64,000 nt of DNA from Veronia nyctiphanis (lineage in GTDB: Bacteria; Pseudomonadota; Gammaproteobacteria; Enterobacterales; Vibrionaceae), in assembly GCF_004116385.1 (NCBI RefSeq), contig NZ_PEIB01000009.1, positions 1 through 64,000 on the forward strand, read 5' to 3'. Below the pieces are notes generated by a model. It did not search any database. It saw only the letters and a list, made by a program, of their open reading frames with translations, and had not been told where the DNA came from. A program made the position numbers and the translations under genes. Shown piece after piece: positions 1-9,949 of the stretch (within the stretch, counting starts at the first letter, position 1; each line of letters starts with the position of its first letter).

Positions 1-35
1 GTGTTAGGCAGTGCGCTCCGTGTCGGTGAGGCGGC

Positions 36-63
36 ATTATAGGGAGGTCAAAATTTTTGGCAA
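36..63 (-). promoter_or_regulatory. Strong rrn P1-like promoter reading out of the left edge
   Basis: On the minus strand a -35 TTGCCA (58-63) and a perfect -10 TATAAT (36-41) are 16 bp apart. They are followed by a GC-rich discriminator and the stretch CCTCACCGACACGG, which resembles the start region of gamma-proteobacterial rRNA P1 promoters. An A/T-rich stretch upstream of the -35 could act as an UP element. An rRNA operon just left of the window, transcribed leftwards, is inferred and not seen. Confidence 0.6.
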
Positions 64-234
64 CCCCTTTTTTGTGTTTTTTGTCAAAAACAGCTCCATT
101 AGTCTAATTTTCATTCGAAAGGCGTGTTTTATACATTTTACCCACAAAAAGTAAACAGATTGCTGTGTATAACCTTAAAACGATGAGATAAACGGCTTAC
201 TGAGGCAATAGAGTATTCGATACTTGTTTAGGCC
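64..234. other. AT-rich intergenic region, no gene seen
   Basis: This stretch lies between the left-facing promoter and the hexamer repeat and has no convincing reading frame. It is A/T-rich with several A- and T-tracts. If the promoter at the left edge drives rRNA, this is where Fis or other upstream activating sites would be expected, but no site is identified with confidence. Confidence 0.5.
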
Positions 235-240
235 AAAAAA

Positions 241-282
241 GTAGAAGTAGAAGTAGAAGTAGAAGTAGAAGTAGAAGTAGAA
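241..282. repeat. (GTAGAA)7 perfect hexanucleotide tandem repeat
   Basis: Seven exact copies of gtagaa run head to tail, preceded by an A-tract. They sit between the rplQ terminator and the rrn-like promoter and outside any gene. The unit length of six and perfect copy identity suggest recent slipped-strand expansion. No function can be assigned. Confidence 0.95.
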
Positions 283-351
283 AGACTAAGCTCAATAACA
301 GCTGTTGCAACACGTAAGACGGGTACTTGAACTGAACATATTCTAGAAAGT

Positions 352-381
352 AAAAAGCCAGGCTTAGCAGCCTGGCTTTTT
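352..381 (-). terminator. Rho-independent terminator of the alpha operon (rplQ)
   Basis: A 13-bp perfect inverted repeat (arms 352-364 and 369-381, core AGCCTGGC) with a 4-nt loop is flanked by A- and T-tracts on opposite sides, so it can work in both directions. It lies about 20 bp past the rplQ stop codon. Confidence 0.9.
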
Positions 382-401
382 GTTACGAATGGTTCGACTG
401 C

Positions 402-788
402 TTATTCAGCAGCTTCCTCAGCCTGTGGCTCAGGACGATCTACCAACTCGATGTAAGCCATTGGGGCTTTATCACCTGCGCGAACACCGCATTTCAGAAT
501 GCGAGTGTAACCGCCTGCACGAGAGGCAAAACGTGGACCTAATTCGTTGAACAGTTTCGCTACAACTTCGTCGTTACGAGTGCGAGCGAACGCAAGACGA
601 CGGTTAGCAACACTGTCGTTCTTTGCTAAGGTAATCAAAGGCTCAATTACGCGGCGCAGTTCTTTTGCTTTTGGCAAAGTAGTTTTGATAACTTCATGAG
701 TTACCAGCGAGCTAGCCATGTTGCTGAACATCGCTTTACGATGACTGCTGTTGCGATTGAGTTGACGACCACTCTTACGATGGCGCAT
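402..788 (-). CDS. rplQ: 50S ribosomal protein L17
   Basis: Large-subunit protein L17, 128 residues, the usual length for this family in Vibrionaceae. The N-terminus [17 protein letters not shown] is the conserved family start, and the acidic Ala/Glu-rich tail is typical. It is the last gene of the alpha operon, 35 bp after rpoA, and is followed by a strong terminator. It should be co-transcribed with rpsM, rpsK, rpsD and rpoA and be under S4 feedback through the alpha leader. Confidence 0.98.
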   Translation of the reverse strand: MRHRKSGRQLNRNSSHRKAMFSNMASSLVTHEVIKTTLPKAKELRRVIEPLITLAKNDSVANRRLAFARTRNDEVVAKLFNELGPRFASRAGGYTRILKCGVRAGDKAPMAYIELVDRPEPQAEEAAE

Positions 789-823
789 GACCTAATCCTT
801 CTAACTAAGTAATCAGTGTCTGA

Positions 824-1813
824 TTAATCTTCAGCGATTGATGCTGGCGGCCAGTTTTCTAGGCGCATACCCAGAGACAGACCACGTGAAGCCAGCACGT
901 CTTTGATTTCTGTCAAAGACTTCTTACCAAGGTTTGGCGTCTTAAGAAGCTCAACCTCAGTGCGCTGTACCAGATCACCGATGTAGTGGATCGCTTCTGC
1001 TTTCAAACAGTTAGCAGAGCGAACAGTTAGTTCAAGATCGTCTACAGGACGCAGTAGGATCGGATCGAACTCAGGCTTCTCTTCTTTCTCTTCAGGAACT
1101 CGTACATCACGAAGATCTACAAATGCATCCAGTTGTTCAGCAAGAATTGTTGCTGCACGACGGATAGCTTCCTCAGGATCAAGCGTACCATTGGTTTCCA
1201 TGTCGATAACCAACTTGTCTAGATCTGTACGCTGTTCAACACGCGCTGCTTCAACATTGTAAGCAATACGGTCTACTGGGCTGAACGTTGCATCAACAAG
1301 TAGGCGACCGATTGGACGCTCATCTTCTTCAGTGTGTATACGCGCTGAAGCCGGTACGTAGCCACGACCACGCTCTACCTTGATTCGCATGCTGACTTCA
1401 GCGCTTGAATCAGTTAAATGGCAGATTACGTGCTCTGGGTTCGCAATCTCAACACCACCATCATGGGTGATGTCGCCTGCAACAACAGGGCCTGCACCAG
1501 ACTTATTAAGAGTAAGGATAACTTCATCTTTACCCTCTACCTTAACGGCGAGGCCCTTAAGGTTAAGCAGGATTTCCAGGATATCTTCCTGAACGCCCTC
1601 TTTGGTGCTGTACTCGTGCAACACGCCGTCAATTTCTACTTCTGTCACTGCGCAACCTGGCATAGAAGAAAGTAGGATGCGACGTAGAGCATTACCTAGG
1701 GTGTGACCAAAGCCACGCTCTAGCGGCTCAAGAGTTACTTTTGCGTGCGTTGAGGTAACTTGTTCTATGTCAACTAAACGCGGCTTAAGAAATTCTGTTA
1801 CAGAACCCTGCAT
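824..1813 (-). CDS. rpoA: DNA-directed RNA polymerase alpha subunit
   Basis: RNA polymerase alpha subunit, 329 residues, full length. The N-terminal assembly domain (about 1-235) begins [19 protein letters not shown] and contains the [15 protein letters not shown] dimerisation helix. A flexible acidic linker (about 236-250) leads to the C-terminal domain (about 250-320), which binds UP elements and activators such as CRP, itself encoded later in this window. It lies 23 bp after rpsD and 35 bp before rplQ in the alpha operon. Confidence 0.99.
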   Translation of the reverse strand: MQGSVTEFLKPRLVDIEQVTSTHAKVTLEPLERGFGHTLGNALRRILLSSMPGCAVTEVEIDGVLHEYSTKEGVQEDILEILLNLKGLAVKVEGKDEVILTLNKSGAGPVVAGDITHDGGVEIANPEHVICHLTDSSAEVSMRIKVERGRGYVPASARIHTEEDERPIGRLLVDATFSPVDRIAYNVEAARVEQRTDLDKLVIDMETNGTLDPEEAIRRAATILAEQLDAFVDLRDVRVPEEKEEKPEFDPILLRPVDDLELTVRSANCLKAEAIHYIGDLVQRTEVELLKTPNLGKKSLTEIKDVLASRGLSLGMRLENWPPASIAED

Positions 1814-1836
1814 TGTGTCCTCTCTTTAGTTTAGCT

Positions 1837-2457
1837 TTACTTAGAGTAAAGCTCGACGATCAGGTGTTCGTTGATGTCAGCAGACAAATCTGAACGCTCT
1901 GGCAGACGCTTATAAGTGCCTTCCATTTTGTTGCTGTCTACTTCGATCCAAGTTGGCAGCTCGCGCTGAGCAGCAATTTCAAGTGCTGCTTTGATGCGTG
2001 CTTGGTTTTTAGCTTTCTCACGAATGCTAACAACGTCATTGGCAGTTACCTTAAATGAAGGAACATTCACCACTTGACCGTTAACCAGGATCGCTTTGTG
2101 GCTTACCAGCTGGCGTGATTCAGCGCGTGTTGCACCAAAACCCATGCGGTAAACTACGTTGTCCAGACGACCTTCAAGAAGTTGCAGCAGGTTTTCACCT
2201 GTGTTGCCTTTCAGGCGTGCAGCGTCTTTGTAGTAGTTACGGAATTGTTTTTCAAGTACGCCGTACATGCGACGAACTTTTTGCTTCTCACGAAGCTGAA
2301 CGCCGTAGTCAGATAGACGGCCACGACGAGCGCCGTGAACACCTGGGGCGTTATCAATTTTACACTTGGTATCAATCGCGCGTACGCCTGATTTGAGGAA
2401 CAAATCAGTACCTTCACGACGGCTAAGCTTCAGCTTAGGACCCAAATATCTTGCCAT
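1837..2457 (-). CDS. rpsD: 30S ribosomal protein S4
   Basis: Small-subunit assembly protein S4, 206 residues as in E. coli. It begins [18 protein letters not shown], and the S4 RNA-binding domain lies around residues 95-160 ([17 protein letters not shown]). In enterobacteria S4 also represses the alpha operon by binding its leader; a matching leader is present at 3251-3315. It follows rpsK by 30 bp and precedes rpoA by 23 bp. Confidence 0.99.
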   Translation of the reverse strand: MARYLGPKLKLSRREGTDLFLKSGVRAIDTKCKIDNAPGVHGARRGRLSDYGVQLREKQKVRRMYGVLEKQFRNYYKDAARLKGNTGENLLQLLEGRLDNVVYRMGFGATRAESRQLVSHKAILVNGQVVNVPSFKVTANDVVSIREKAKNQARIKAALEIAAQRELPTWIEVDSNKMEGTYKRLPERSDLSADINEHLIVELYSK

Positions 2458-2487
2458 GATCTTTCTCCAGTAGTCTAAGAAACAGCG

Positions 2488-2880
<393 letters not shown>

Positions 2881-2893
2881 TTACCTACCCCGA

Positions 2894-3250
2894 TTATTTC
2901 TTGATCGGTTTACGCGGACCCTTACGGGTGCGAGCATTGGTCTTCGTACGCTGACCACGAAGTGGTAAGCTGCGACGATGACGCAAACCGCGATAACAAC
3001 CAAGGTCCATCAGACGCTTGATGTTCATTGAAATTTCACGACGTAGATCACCTTCTACAGTGTATTTGGCAACGCCATCACGCAGTAGATCGATCTGCTC
3101 TTCAGATAACTCACTGATCTTAATGCTTTCAGCAATACCTGTCTCAGCTAGAATAGCTTTAGAACGGGTCTTACCGATGCCGTAAATCGCAGTCAGTGCG
3201 ATTACAGCATGCTTTTGATCAGGAATGTTAATGCCTGCTATACGGGCCAC
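2894..3250 (-). CDS. rpsM: 30S ribosomal protein S13
   Basis: Small-subunit head protein S13, 118 residues. It starts with GTG and reads [20 protein letters not shown]. The helix-two-turn-helix segment [10 protein letters not shown] and the basic C-terminal tail that contacts tRNA in the P site are intact. The start is fixed by the family N-terminus and an AGGAGTGA ribosome site 4-5 bp upstream. It is the first gene of the alpha operon, directly behind the S4-responsive leader. Confidence 0.98.
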   Translation of the reverse strand: MARIAGINIPDQKHAVIALTAIYGIGKTRSKAILAETGIAESIKISELSEEQIDLLRDGVAKYTVEGDLRREISMNIKRLMDLGCYRGLRHRRSLPLRGQRTKTNARTRKGPRKPIKK

Positions 3251-3315
3251 TATTCACTCCTAGTACTTTTCAAGAAGAACCGCTGCAAAGCCCGTTTAGG
3301 ATACGCAGCGGCATA
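3251..3315 (-). promoter_or_regulatory. Alpha-operon S4-binding leader (alpha_RBS pseudoknot type)
   Basis: Upstream of rpsM the minus strand holds GTATCCTAAACGGGCTTT, closely matching the conserved core of the E. coli alpha-operon leader (GTATCCTGAAAACGGGCTTTTC). It is flanked by arms CCGCTGC and GCAGCGG (3305-3311 and 3280-3286) and followed by the rpsM ribosome site. In E. coli this RNA folds into a pseudoknot that S4 traps to block rpsM translation. The same role is inferred here. Confidence 0.8.
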
Positions 3316-3333
3316 ACCACTTCTTTTGCACAC

Positions 3334-3368
3334 AAAAAAGGTGGGCTGGGTAATGTACCAGCCTGCCT
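3334..3368 (-). terminator. Stem-loop terminator after rpmJ (end of spc operon)
   Basis: On the minus strand GGCTGG and CCAGCC (3358-3363 and 3344-3349) form a stem with an 8-nt loop. The descending arm is followed by CACCTTTTTTG. It lies 27 bp past the rpmJ stop, which fits partial termination between the spc and alpha operons. The stem is short, so read-through is likely. Confidence 0.6.
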
Positions 3369-3395
3369 TATATTTGCAAGAAAAAATTTCTGCTA

Positions 3396-3512
3396 TTAGC
3401 CTTGGCGCTGTTTATGCTTTGGCTCACTGTTACAGATCACGCGAACAACACCGTTGCGCTTGATCACTTTACAGTTACGGCAGATTTTCTTAACGGAAGC
3501 ACGAACTTTCAT
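3396..3512 (-). CDS. rpmJ: 50S ribosomal protein L36
   Basis: The smallest large-subunit protein, 38 residues, read directly from the DNA. It begins [19 protein letters not shown] and ends PKHKQRQG. It carries the zinc ribbon ligands C11, C14, C27 and H33, so it is the zinc-binding (C+) form of L36. It is the last gene of the spc operon, 27 bp downstream of secY, as in other gamma-proteobacteria. Confidence 0.97.
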   Translation of the reverse strand: MKVRASVKKICRNCKVIKRNGVVRVICNSEPKHKQRQG

Positions 3513-3539
3513 TGCTAAACTCCGTAAATCGTCAATCTG

Positions 3540-4865
3540 TTAACGGCTGTAGCCTTTCAGATTGGCTTTCTTCAACACGGACTCATATTGTTGAGACATC
3601 AGATGTGTCTGAACTTGAGCCATAAAGTCCATGATTACAACTACTACGATAAGTAGGGATGTTCCGCCAAAATAGAACTGAACATTCCAAGTAATCATCA
3701 TGAACTCGGGGATCAGACATATAAAGGTAATGTACATAGCGCCCGCTAAGGTCAACCTTGTCATTACTTTATCGATATACTTCGCTGTCTGTTCACCCGG
3801 GCGAATACCAGGTACGAACGCACCGGACTTCTTCAAGTTATCTGCCGTCTCACGAGGGTTGAATACCAACGCCGTGTAGAAGAAACAGAAAAAGATAATC
3901 GCTGCCGCATAAAGCATTACATACAGTGGCTGACCTGGGCTCAGTGCCAAAGACACGTCCGCTAACCATCCAAACTGCTCACTCTGGCCAAACCATTGTG
4001 CCAAGGTACCTGGAAACAGGATAATACTTGATGCGAAAATCGCAGGAATTACCCCTGCCATATTTATTTTTAATGGCAAGTGTGTGCTCTGCGCAGCAAA
4101 AACCTTGCGGCCTTGCTGCCGTTTTGCGTAGTTAACAACGATACGACGCTGACCACGCTCCATGAACACAACAAAGTAAATAACTGCAAATGCGATTACC
4201 GCCATCAGCACGAGAAGAAGCGGGTTCAATTCACCTTGACGCGCTTGCTCGATAGTCTGTCCGATAGCCGATGGCAAATTGGCAACAATACCTGCAAAGA
4301 TAATCAATGAGATACCATTACCTATGCCACGCTCGGTTATCTGCTCACCTAACCACATTAGGAACATGGTGCCGGTTACCAGACTGACAACAGCAGTAAA
4401 GTAGAATCCTAGGCCTGGATTAACAACCAGGCCAGGGACCATACTCGGCAACCCTGTCGCAATACCAATTGCTTGGAAGGTTGCCAGCACTAGCGTACCG
4501 TATCGGGTGTACTGGCTGATCTTACGACGCCCAGATTCACCTTCTTTCTTCAACTCAGCCAATGCTGGATGAACAACCGTTAGCAACTGTACGATTATCG
4601 ATGCCGATATATAAGGCATGATACCCAGTGCCAAGATTGAAGCACGCTCAAGAGCGCCGCCAGAGAACATGTTAAACATTTCAATGATGGTGCCTTGTTG
4701 CTGTTCGAACAGATCGGCAAGTACAGCAGCGTCAATACCAGGAATCGGCACAAAAGAGCCTGCACGGAAAACTAACAATGCCCCTACCACAAACAGTAGA
4801 CGGGTTTTTAGTTCCGCAAGTCCACCTTTTGCACCACTAATGTTTTGTCCTGGTTGTTTTGCCAT
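3540..4865 (-). CDS. secY: Protein translocase channel subunit SecY
   Basis: Inner-membrane protein-conducting channel of the SecYEG translocon, 441 residues with ten predicted membrane segments. The first helix ([20 protein letters not shown]), the plug region and the conserved cytoplasmic loop [17 protein letters not shown] before TM6-7 are all recognisable. It lies inside the spc operon between rplO (22 bp away) and rpmJ, its standard position, which couples translocon and ribosome synthesis. Confidence 0.99.
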   Translation of the reverse strand: MAKQPGQNISGAKGGLAELKTRLLFVVGALLVFRAGSFVPIPGIDAAVLADLFEQQQGTIIEMFNMFSGGALERASILALGIMPYISASIIVQLLTVVHPALAELKKEGESGRRKISQYTRYGTLVLATFQAIGIATGLPSMVPGLVVNPGLGFYFTAVVSLVTGTMFLMWLGEQITERGIGNGISLIIFAGIVANLPSAIGQTIEQARQGELNPLLLVLMAVIAFAVIYFVVFMERGQRRIVVNYAKRQQGRKVFAAQSTHLPLKINMAGVIPAIFASSIILFPGTLAQWFGQSEQFGWLADVSLALSPGQPLYVMLYAAAIIFFCFFYTALVFNPRETADNLKKSGAFVPGIRPGEQTAKYIDKVMTRLTLAGAMYITFICLIPEFMMITWNVQFYFGGTSLLIVVVVIMDFMAQVQTHLMSQQYESVLKKANLKGYSR

Positions 4866-4887
4866 CTGTACCTCGTCCTCGAGTTAA

Positions 4888-5322
4888 TTATTCCTCGATT
4901 TTACCGCCAGCAGCTTCGATTGCAGCTTTCGCGCCTTTGGTAACACGCAGGCCTTTAACGGTCACTGAACGTGCAATTTCACCAGAAAGGACGATTTTCG
5001 CAGTGCGAATGTCCTTAGTGATTACGTTTGCCGCTTTCAGAGACACAAGGCTTACTACGTCACCTTCAACTTTAGCAAGTTCGCTCAGGCGAACTTCTGC
5101 TGCAGTCAGACTCTTGCGAGAGGTAAAACCAAATTTTGGCAGACGTTGTTTCAAAGGCATTTGACCGCCTTCAAAACCTGGGCGTACAGAACCACCTGAA
5201 CGTGATTTCTGACCTTTGTGACCACGGCCACAAGTTTTTCCCAAGCCTGAACCGATACCACGGCCTACGCGCTTCTTAGAAGGCTTAGAACCCGCAGCCG
5301 GAGATAGAGTATTCAAACGCAT
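4888..5322 (-). CDS. rplO: 50S ribosomal protein L15
   Basis: Large-subunit protein L15, 144 residues, full length. It starts [20 protein letters not shown] and carries the long Gly/Arg-rich N-terminal extension ([20 protein letters not shown]) that threads into 23S rRNA. It lies 4 bp after rpmD and 22 bp before secY in the spc operon. Confidence 0.99.
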   Translation of the reverse strand: MRLNTLSPAAGSKPSKKRVGRGIGSGLGKTCGRGHKGQKSRSGGSVRPGFEGGQMPLKQRLPKFGFTSRKSLTAAEVRLSELAKVEGDVVSLVSLKAANVITKDIRTAKIVLSGEIARSVTVKGLRVTKGAKAAIEAAGGKIEE

Positions 5323-5326
5323 CTGA

Positions 5327-5506
5327 TTACTCCTCCACTTTGATCATGTAGTTAACTTGATTGATCATGCCGCGTACGCAAGCAGTGTCTTCAAGTTCAA
5401 CGGTGTGGTTGATGCGACGGAGGCCCAAGCCACGCAGTGTAGCTTTATGCTTCGGCAAACGACCGATAGAGCTACGAGTCTGAGTTACTTTGATAGTCTT
5501 AGCCAT
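5327..5506 (-). CDS. rpmD: 50S ribosomal protein L30
   Basis: Large-subunit protein L30, 59 residues, read directly from the DNA. It begins [20 protein letters not shown] and contains the family signature [16 protein letters not shown] near the middle. It fits exactly into the gap between rpsE (5 bp upstream) and rplO (4 bp downstream), the conserved spc order. Confidence 0.97.
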   Translation of the reverse strand: MAKTIKVTQTRSSIGRLPKHKATLRGLGLRRINHTVELEDTACVRGMINQVNYMIKVEE

Positions 5507-5511
5507 GTCGA

Positions 5512-6009
5512 TTACCCCAGAATTTCGTTAACTGGTAGACCGCGCTTAGCAGCAACCATTTCTGGAGACTTCATACCACCCAAACCATCAATTGTTGCAC
5601 GAACAATGTTGATCGGGTTAGTAGAACCGTATGCTTTTGCCAAAACGTTGCGAACACCCGCAACTTCTAGCACTGCACGCATCGCACCACCTGCGATGAT
5701 ACCTGTACCTTCCGCTGCTGGCTGCATGTACACTTTAGAACCAGTGTGGCGACCTTTTACAGCGTGGTGCAAAGTACCTTCGTTTAACGCAACAGTAACC
5801 ATGTTACGGCGCGCTTTTTCCATTGCTTTTTGAATCGCTGCAGGTACTTCACGGGCTTTACCGTAACCGAAACCTACACGACCATTGCCATCACCGACTA
5901 CAGTCAGAGCGGTGAAGCTAAAGATGCGACCACCTTTAACCGTCTTAGATACACGGTTAACAGCAATCAGCTTCTCATGCAAATCACTTTGTTGTTTTTC
6001 GTTAGCCAT
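5512..6009 (-). CDS. rpsE: 30S ribosomal protein S5
   Basis: Small-subunit protein S5, 165 residues. The double-stranded RNA-binding-like N-terminal domain ([20 protein letters not shown], about residues 15-34) is followed by the ribosomal S5 C-terminal domain. It contributes to mRNA entry and decoding fidelity. It lies 12 bp after rplR and 5 bp before rpmD. Confidence 0.99.
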   Translation of the reverse strand: MANEKQQSDLHEKLIAVNRVSKTVKGGRIFSFTALTVVGDGNGRVGFGYGKAREVPAAIQKAMEKARRNMVTVALNEGTLHHAVKGRHTGSKVYMQPAAEGTGIIAGGAMRAVLEVAGVRNVLAKAYGSTNPINIVRATIDGLGGMKSPEMVAAKRGLPVNEILG

Positions 6010-6021
6010 CTTCCGCCTACC

Positions 6022-6375
6022 TTAGAATTTCAGACCAGCTTCACGGGCAGCTTCTGCCAGTGCAGCCACGCGGCCGTGGTATTGGAAACCGGAACGGTCA
6101 AAAGCAACTGAATCGATGCCTTTTTCCAGTGCGCGCTCAGCAATAGCTTTACCTACTGCAACAGCGGCGTCTTTGTTGCCGGTGCTCTTAACTTGCTCAC
6201 GGATCGCTTTCTCTACGGTAGAAGCAGCAGCGATTACCTCGGAGCCATTTGCAGCGATAACCTGTGCGTACACGTGACGTGGAGTACGGTGTACTACAAG
6301 GCGAGTCGCGCCCAGTTCAGCAATCTTGCGACGTGCTCGGGTCGCACGACGGATACGAGCAATTTTCTTATCCAT
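6022..6375 (-). CDS. rplR: 50S ribosomal protein L18
   Basis: 5S rRNA-binding protein L18, 117 residues, the normal length. The basic N-terminus ([18 protein letters not shown]) is followed by the conserved [16 protein letters not shown] and the C-terminal [20 protein letters not shown]. It sits 9 bp after rplF and 12 bp before rpsE in the spc operon. Confidence 0.99.
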   Translation of the reverse strand: MDKKIARIRRATRARRKIAELGATRLVVHRTPRHVYAQVIAANGSEVIAAASTVEKAIREQVKSTGNKDAAVAVGKAIAERALEKGIDSVAFDRSGFQYHGRVAALAEAAREAGLKF

Positions 6376-6384
6376 AGTGTTACC

Positions 6385-6918
6385 TTACTTCTTCTTAGCT
6401 TCTTTAGTACGCACGACTTCGTCAGCGTAACGAACACCTTTACCTTTGTAAGGCTCAGGCTGACGGTATGCGCGGATATCTGCAGCTACTTGACCGACCA
6501 ATTGCTTGTCCGTACCAGTAAGGACAATTTCAGTCTGGCTTGGGCATTCTGCTTTGATGCCTTCAGGCAGTTCGTGCTCAACTGGGTGAGAAAAACCCAG
6601 AGTCAGAGCAACTGATTTGCCCTTAATAGCAGCACGGTAACCAACACCTTTCAGGATCAGTTTCTTGGTAAAGCCTTCAGTAACACCAACAACCATGTTG
6701 TTTACCAATGCACGTGCAGTACCAGCTTGAGCGTTAGCTTTAGCGATACCTTCACGAGCGGCAAATTTCACAGCGTTGTCTTCTTGGCTAACTTCCACTG
6801 CATCATTGATAACGCGGCTCAATTCGCCTTTGCTACCTTTAACAGTGACTTCCTGACCGTTCAGTTTCACCTCTACGCCGGCAGGAACTACTACTGGTGC
6901 TTTTGCAACACGAGACAT
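6385..6918 (-). CDS. rplF: 50S ribosomal protein L6
   Basis: Large-subunit protein L6, 177 residues with two tandem L6 domains and the signature [16 protein letters not shown] near the C-terminus. It helps form the factor-binding region used by EF-G and EF-Tu, both encoded in this window. It follows rpsH by 10 bp and precedes rplR by 9 bp. Confidence 0.99.
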   Translation of the reverse strand: MSRVAKAPVVVPAGVEVKLNGQEVTVKGSKGELSRVINDAVEVSQEDNAVKFAAREGIAKANAQAGTARALVNNMVVGVTEGFTKKLILKGVGYRAAIKGKSVALTLGFSHPVEHELPEGIKAECPSQTEIVLTGTDKQLVGQVAADIRAYRQPEPYKGKGVRYADEVVRTKEAKKK

Positions 6919-6928
6919 TTCCTACTCC

Positions 6929-7320
6929 TTACGCTACGTAGCAGATGATTTCACCGCCCATACCCGCTTTGCGAGCTGCGCGATCGGTCATCAAACCTTT
7001 AGACGTTGATACTACAGCAATACCCAGACCACCCATTACAGTAGCAGCTCATCTTTTTTCTTATAGATGCGCAGACCTGGACGGCTTACACGTTGGATTT
7101 GCTCGATAACTGGATTAGCTTCGAAGTACTTCAAAGTCACTTCCAGTTCAGGCTTAACTTCGCCAGAAATAGCGTAGTCAGCCACATAACCTTCAGCTTT
7201 CAGTAGCTCAGCAATTGCCACTTTCAGCTTTGACGAAGGCATTTTTACAGCAACTTTGCTTGCTGCCTGACCATTGCGGATGCGGGTCAGCATGTCCGAA
7301 ATCGGATCTTGCATGCTCAT
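6929..7320 (-). CDS. rpsH: 30S ribosomal protein S8, apparent -1 frameshift
   Basis: Small-subunit protein S8, an essential 16S-binding assembly protein. The frame from 7320 reads [19 protein letters not shown] and runs to DELLL, then stops after 94 codons. The shifted frame continues the family C-terminus without gap ([16 protein letters not shown], ending GGEIICYVA) to a TAA at 6929. The span is 392 bp, exactly one base short of 130 codons plus stop. The missing base maps to about 7042-7044, where one more G on the plus strand gives DELPTVMGG. An essential gene cannot be broken, so a sequence error is likely. Confidence 0.93.
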
Positions 7321-7343
7321 AAGTCTTTACTCCCGTGATTCAA

Positions 7344-7649
7344 TTACCAGCTTGCCTTACGCAGACCCGGAATCTCGCCTTTCATGCAAGCTTCACGAAC
7401 CTTAATACGGCTCAAGCCGAATTTACGCAGGTAGCCATGTGGACGACCAGTCTGGTTACAGCGATTACGCTGACGAGACGTCGCAGAATCACGTGGTAGA
7501 GATTGAAGCTTCAGGACAGCATCCCAACGCTCATCTTCAGACACATTAACACTTTTGATGGTAGCACGCAGTGCAGCACGCTTTTCAGCGAACTTTGCTA
7601 CCAGCTTCGCGCGTTTTACTTCGCGCGCTTTCATTGATTGCTTAGCCAT
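7344..7649 (-). CDS. rpsN: 30S ribosomal protein S14
   Basis: Small-subunit head protein S14, 101 residues. It is the long, zinc-free (C-) form, since the CxxC pairs of the short form are absent. It begins [20 protein letters not shown] and ends with the conserved [20 protein letters not shown]. It lies 17 bp after rplE and 23 bp before rpsH. Confidence 0.99.
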   Translation of the reverse strand: MAKQSMKAREVKRAKLVAKFAEKRAALRATIKSVNVSEDERWDAVLKLQSLPRDSATSRQRNRCNQTGRPHGYLRKFGLSRIKVREACMKGEIPGLRKASW

Positions 7650-7666
7650 TAGAGTAACCCTTCACC

Positions 7667-8206
7667 TTACTTACGGAATGGGAAGTTAAAGGCAGCCAGC
7701 AGAGCTTGACCTTCCTCATCTGTACCTGCAGACGTGGTGATGGTGATGTCCATACCACGGATGCGATCTACTTTGTCGTAGTCGATCTCAGGGAAGATGA
7801 TTTGCTCACGAACGCCCATGCTGTAGTTACCGCGACCGTCGAACGCTTTAGGGTTCAGACCACGGAAGTCACGGATACGAGGAACTGCGATTGAGATTAA
7901 ACGCTCAAAGAAGTCCCACATACGTTCGCCACGCAGGGTTACTTTACAACCGATAGGGTAGCCCTCACGGATCTTGAAGCCAGCAACAGACTTACGTGCT
8001 TTAGTAATCAGCGGCTTTTGACCAGCAATAGCGGTCATGTCAGCTGCTGCATTTTCAAGCAGTTTCTTGTCGTTGATTGCTTCGCCCACACCCATGTTCA
8101 GGGTGATCTTTTCGATCCTTGGGACTTGCATGATACTCTTGTATTCGAACTTTTCAGCGAGTTCTTTAACAACAGTCTCTTTGTAGTAATCATGCAGTTT
8201 CGCCAT
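7667..8206 (-). CDS. rplE: 50S ribosomal protein L5
   Basis: 5S rRNA-binding protein L5 of the central protuberance, 179 residues, full length. It begins [20 protein letters not shown] and contains the conserved [15 protein letters not shown] and [15 protein letters not shown]. It lies 17 bp from both rplX and rpsN in the spc operon. Confidence 0.99.
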   Translation of the reverse strand: MAKLHDYYKETVVKELAEKFEYKSIMQVPRIEKITLNMGVGEAINDKKLLENAAADMTAIAGQKPLITKARKSVAGFKIREGYPIGCKVTLRGERMWDFFERLISIAVPRIRDFRGLNPKAFDGRGNYSMGVREQIIFPEIDYDKVDRIRGMDITITTSAGTDEEGQALLAAFNFPFRK

Positions 8207-8223
8207 AGTGTACTACTCCAGAA

Positions 8224-8538
8224 TTACTTGATAGTTTCGCCATTCGATTTGAAGAAACGAACTTTTTTGCCGTCTTCGAATCGGAAGCCTACACGGTCTG
8301 CTTTACCAGCTGCCGCGTTGAAGATAGCCACGTTAGAAACGTCAACAGCAGCTTCTTTCTCAACGATGCCGCCTTGGACGCCCATCGCCGGAACTGGCTT
8401 CTGATGTTTCTTAACTAGGTTAATACCTTCTACGATAACTTTACCGGTAGTCAGGACCTTAGATACTTTACCTTTCTTGCCTTTATCTTTACCGGCAAGA
8501 ACGATAACTTCGTCGTTACGACGGATTTTAGCTGCCAT
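8224..8538 (-). CDS. rplX: 50S ribosomal protein L24
   Basis: Large-subunit assembly-initiator protein L24, 104 residues. The N-terminal KOW motif is seen in [20 protein letters not shown] (about residues 3-22). It lies 12 bp after rplN and 17 bp before rplE. Confidence 0.99.
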   Translation of the reverse strand: MAAKIRRNDEVIVLAGKDKGKKGKVSKVLTTGKVIVEGINLVKKHQKPVPAMGVQGGIVEKEAAVDVSNVAIFNAAAGKADRVGFRFEDGKKVRFFKSNGETIK

Positions 8539-8550
8539 TTTAATCGCTCC

Positions 8551-8922
8551 TTACAGAACTTCAGGCGCCAGAGACACGATTTTCATGAACTGGTTTGTAC
8601 GCAGCTCACGTGTCACAGGGCCAAAGATACGTGTTCCGACTGGTTGCTCGGTAGTGTTGTTAAGCAACACGCAAGCATTACGGTCGAAGCGAATGACAGA
8701 GCCGTCTGGACGACGAACGCCTTTACGGGTACGAACTACAACCGCCTTAAGTACATCACCTTTTTTTACTTTACCGCGTGGAATTGCTTCCTTTACGGTA
8801 ACTTTGATGATGTCGCCAACGTGGGCGTAACGACGGTGAGAACCACCCAGAACCTTAATACACATTACGCTGCGAGCGCCGGAGTTATCGGCTGCGTCCA
8901 GCATACTTTGCATTTGGATCAT
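8551..8922 (-). CDS. rplN: 50S ribosomal protein L14
   Basis: Large-subunit protein L14, 123 residues, full length. It begins [20 protein letters not shown] and has the family signature in [20 protein letters not shown]-like sequence ([19 protein letters not shown]). It forms part of the intersubunit bridge surface. It is the first gene of the spc operon. The 160 bp upstream separate it from rpsQ and hold the S10-operon terminator, so the spc promoter must lie at about 8925-9020, although no clear -35/-10 pair stands out. Confidence 0.98.
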   Translation of the reverse strand: MIQMQSMLDAADNSGARSVMCIKVLGGSHRRYAHVGDIIKVTVKEAIPRGKVKKGDVLKAVVVRTRKGVRRPDGSVIRFDRNACVLLNNTTEQPVGTRIFGPVTRELRTNQFMKIVSLAPEVL

Positions 8923-9021
8923 TGTTAGTGCTCCGCTGTTATTACATCTAGACCCATCTCGGGTCGGACTGCCTCTTTACAAGGGCGGCGAATAATAACA
9001 CTATTTTTTAAAGATGGGTAG

Positions 9022-9057
9022 ATAAAAAATAAACGGCCCCTTAAATCGGAGCCGTTT
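9022..9057 (-). terminator. Terminator between the S10 and spc operons
   Basis: On the minus strand the arms AAACGGCTCC and GGGGCCGTTT (10 bp with one G-T pair, 9031-9057) enclose a 7-nt loop and are followed by ATTTTTTA. It lies 25 bp past the rpsQ stop and marks the end of the S10 operon. Confidence 0.88.
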
Positions 9058-9082
9058 AATTTCGTGAAGTGGAAAGGTGCCC

Positions 9083-9337
9083 TTACAGGCGAGCTTTCTC
9101 TACTACGCGTACCAGAGTCCAAGACTTAGTCTTAGACAGTGGACGGCACTCACGAACCTCAACAGTATCGCCTTTGGCGCATTCGTTGTTTTCGTCGTGA
9201 GCGTGTAGTTTAGTCGTGCGCTTGATGTACTTACCGTAGATCGGATGTTTCACCTGACGCTCGATAGCAACAACGATAGACTTGTCGCCTTTGTCGCTAA
9301 CTACACGACCTAGTTGAGTGCGGATTTTGTCGCTCAT
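9083..9337 (-). CDS. rpsQ: 30S ribosomal protein S17
   Basis: Primary 16S rRNA-binding protein S17, 84 residues. The OB-fold core [20 protein letters not shown] and the signature [19 protein letters not shown] are intact. It is the last gene of the S10 operon. Its ATG overlaps the rpmC stop by one base (TAATG), which suggests translational coupling. A terminator follows. Confidence 0.98.
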   Translation of the reverse strand: MSDKIRTQLGRVVSDKGDKSIVVAIERQVKHPIYGKYIKRTTKLHAHDENNECAKGDTVEVRECRPLSKTKSWTLVRVVEKARL

Positions 9338-9528
9338 TATGCGTTGCCCTTCTGGTTCAGAACGGTTTTAACACGTGCGATATCACGACGAACAGTCTTC
9401 AGAGTGTGAGTTTGCTGAAGCTGGCCAGTAGCCGCTTGCATGCGCAGGTTGAATTGCTCACGCAGCAAACCCAGCAGTTCTTCGTTCAGCTGCTCAACGC
9501 TCTTTTCGCGAAGTTCTTGTGCTTTCAT
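9337..9528 (-). CDS. rpmC: 50S ribosomal protein L29
   Basis: Large-subunit protein L29 at the tunnel exit, 63 residues, beginning [20 protein letters not shown]. The ATG at 9528 is preferred over the adjacent upstream GTG because it matches the family N-terminus and overlaps the rplP stop as TGATG. Its own stop overlaps the rpsQ start. Confidence 0.96.
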   Translation of the reverse strand: MKAQELREKSVEQLNEELLGLLREQFNLRMQAATGQLQQTHTLKTVRRDIARVKTVLNQKGNA

Positions 9529-9938
9529 CACATCACCGCCTTGGTTACGAAAGTGGTTTTGATTGGTAGTTTACGTGAAGCAAGCTGGAACGCTTCGCGC
9601 GCCAGTTCTTCAGAAACACCATCCATCTCGTACAGGACTTTGCCTGGTTGGATTTGTGCAACCCAGTAGCTCACAGAACCCTTACCTTTACCCTGACGAA
9701 CTTCCAGAGGTTTGGTAGTGATTGGCTTGTCTGGGAACACACGGATCCAGATTTGACCCTGACGCTTGATGTGACGAGTCATAGCACGACGTGCCGCTTC
9801 GATCTGGCGCGCAGTAATACGACCGCGACCTACAGCTTTCAGGCCGAAGGTACCGAAGCTAACGTCAGTACCGACAGCAAGACCGCGGTTACGACCTTTA
9901 AAAGTCTTGCGGAACTTAGTACGTTTTGGTTGAAGCAT
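9528..9938 (-). CDS. rplP: 50S ribosomal protein L16
   Basis: Large-subunit protein L16, 136 residues, near the A site. It begins [20 protein letters not shown] and carries the family motif [20 protein letters not shown] followed by [17 protein letters not shown]. The terminal TGA overlaps the rpmC ATG. It lies 11 bp after rpsC. Confidence 0.99.
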   Translation of the reverse strand: MLQPKRTKFRKTFKGRNRGLAVGTDVSFGTFGLKAVGRGRITARQIEAARRAMTRHIKRQGQIWIRVFPDKPITTKPLEVRQGKGKGSVSYWVAQIQPGKVLYEMDGVSEELAREAFQLASRKLPIKTTFVTKAVM

Positions 9939-9949
9939 CGATAGACTCC

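Noticed and set aside
241-282. CRISPR array
   Set aside because: The repeat unit is only six bases with no spacers, and no cas genes are present in the window.
1380-1675. Plus-strand reading frames opposite rpoA
   Set aside because: They lie wholly within rpoA on the other strand, have no ribosome site or family resemblance, and are shadows of its codon pattern.
4080-4310. Plus-strand frame opposite secY
   Set aside because: Antisense shadow of a full-length essential gene, with no supporting signal.
6929-7320. Programmed frameshifting in rpsH
   Set aside because: No slippery heptamer or downstream pseudoknot was evident, S8 is not known to use recoding, and many unrelated genes here show the same one-base pattern.
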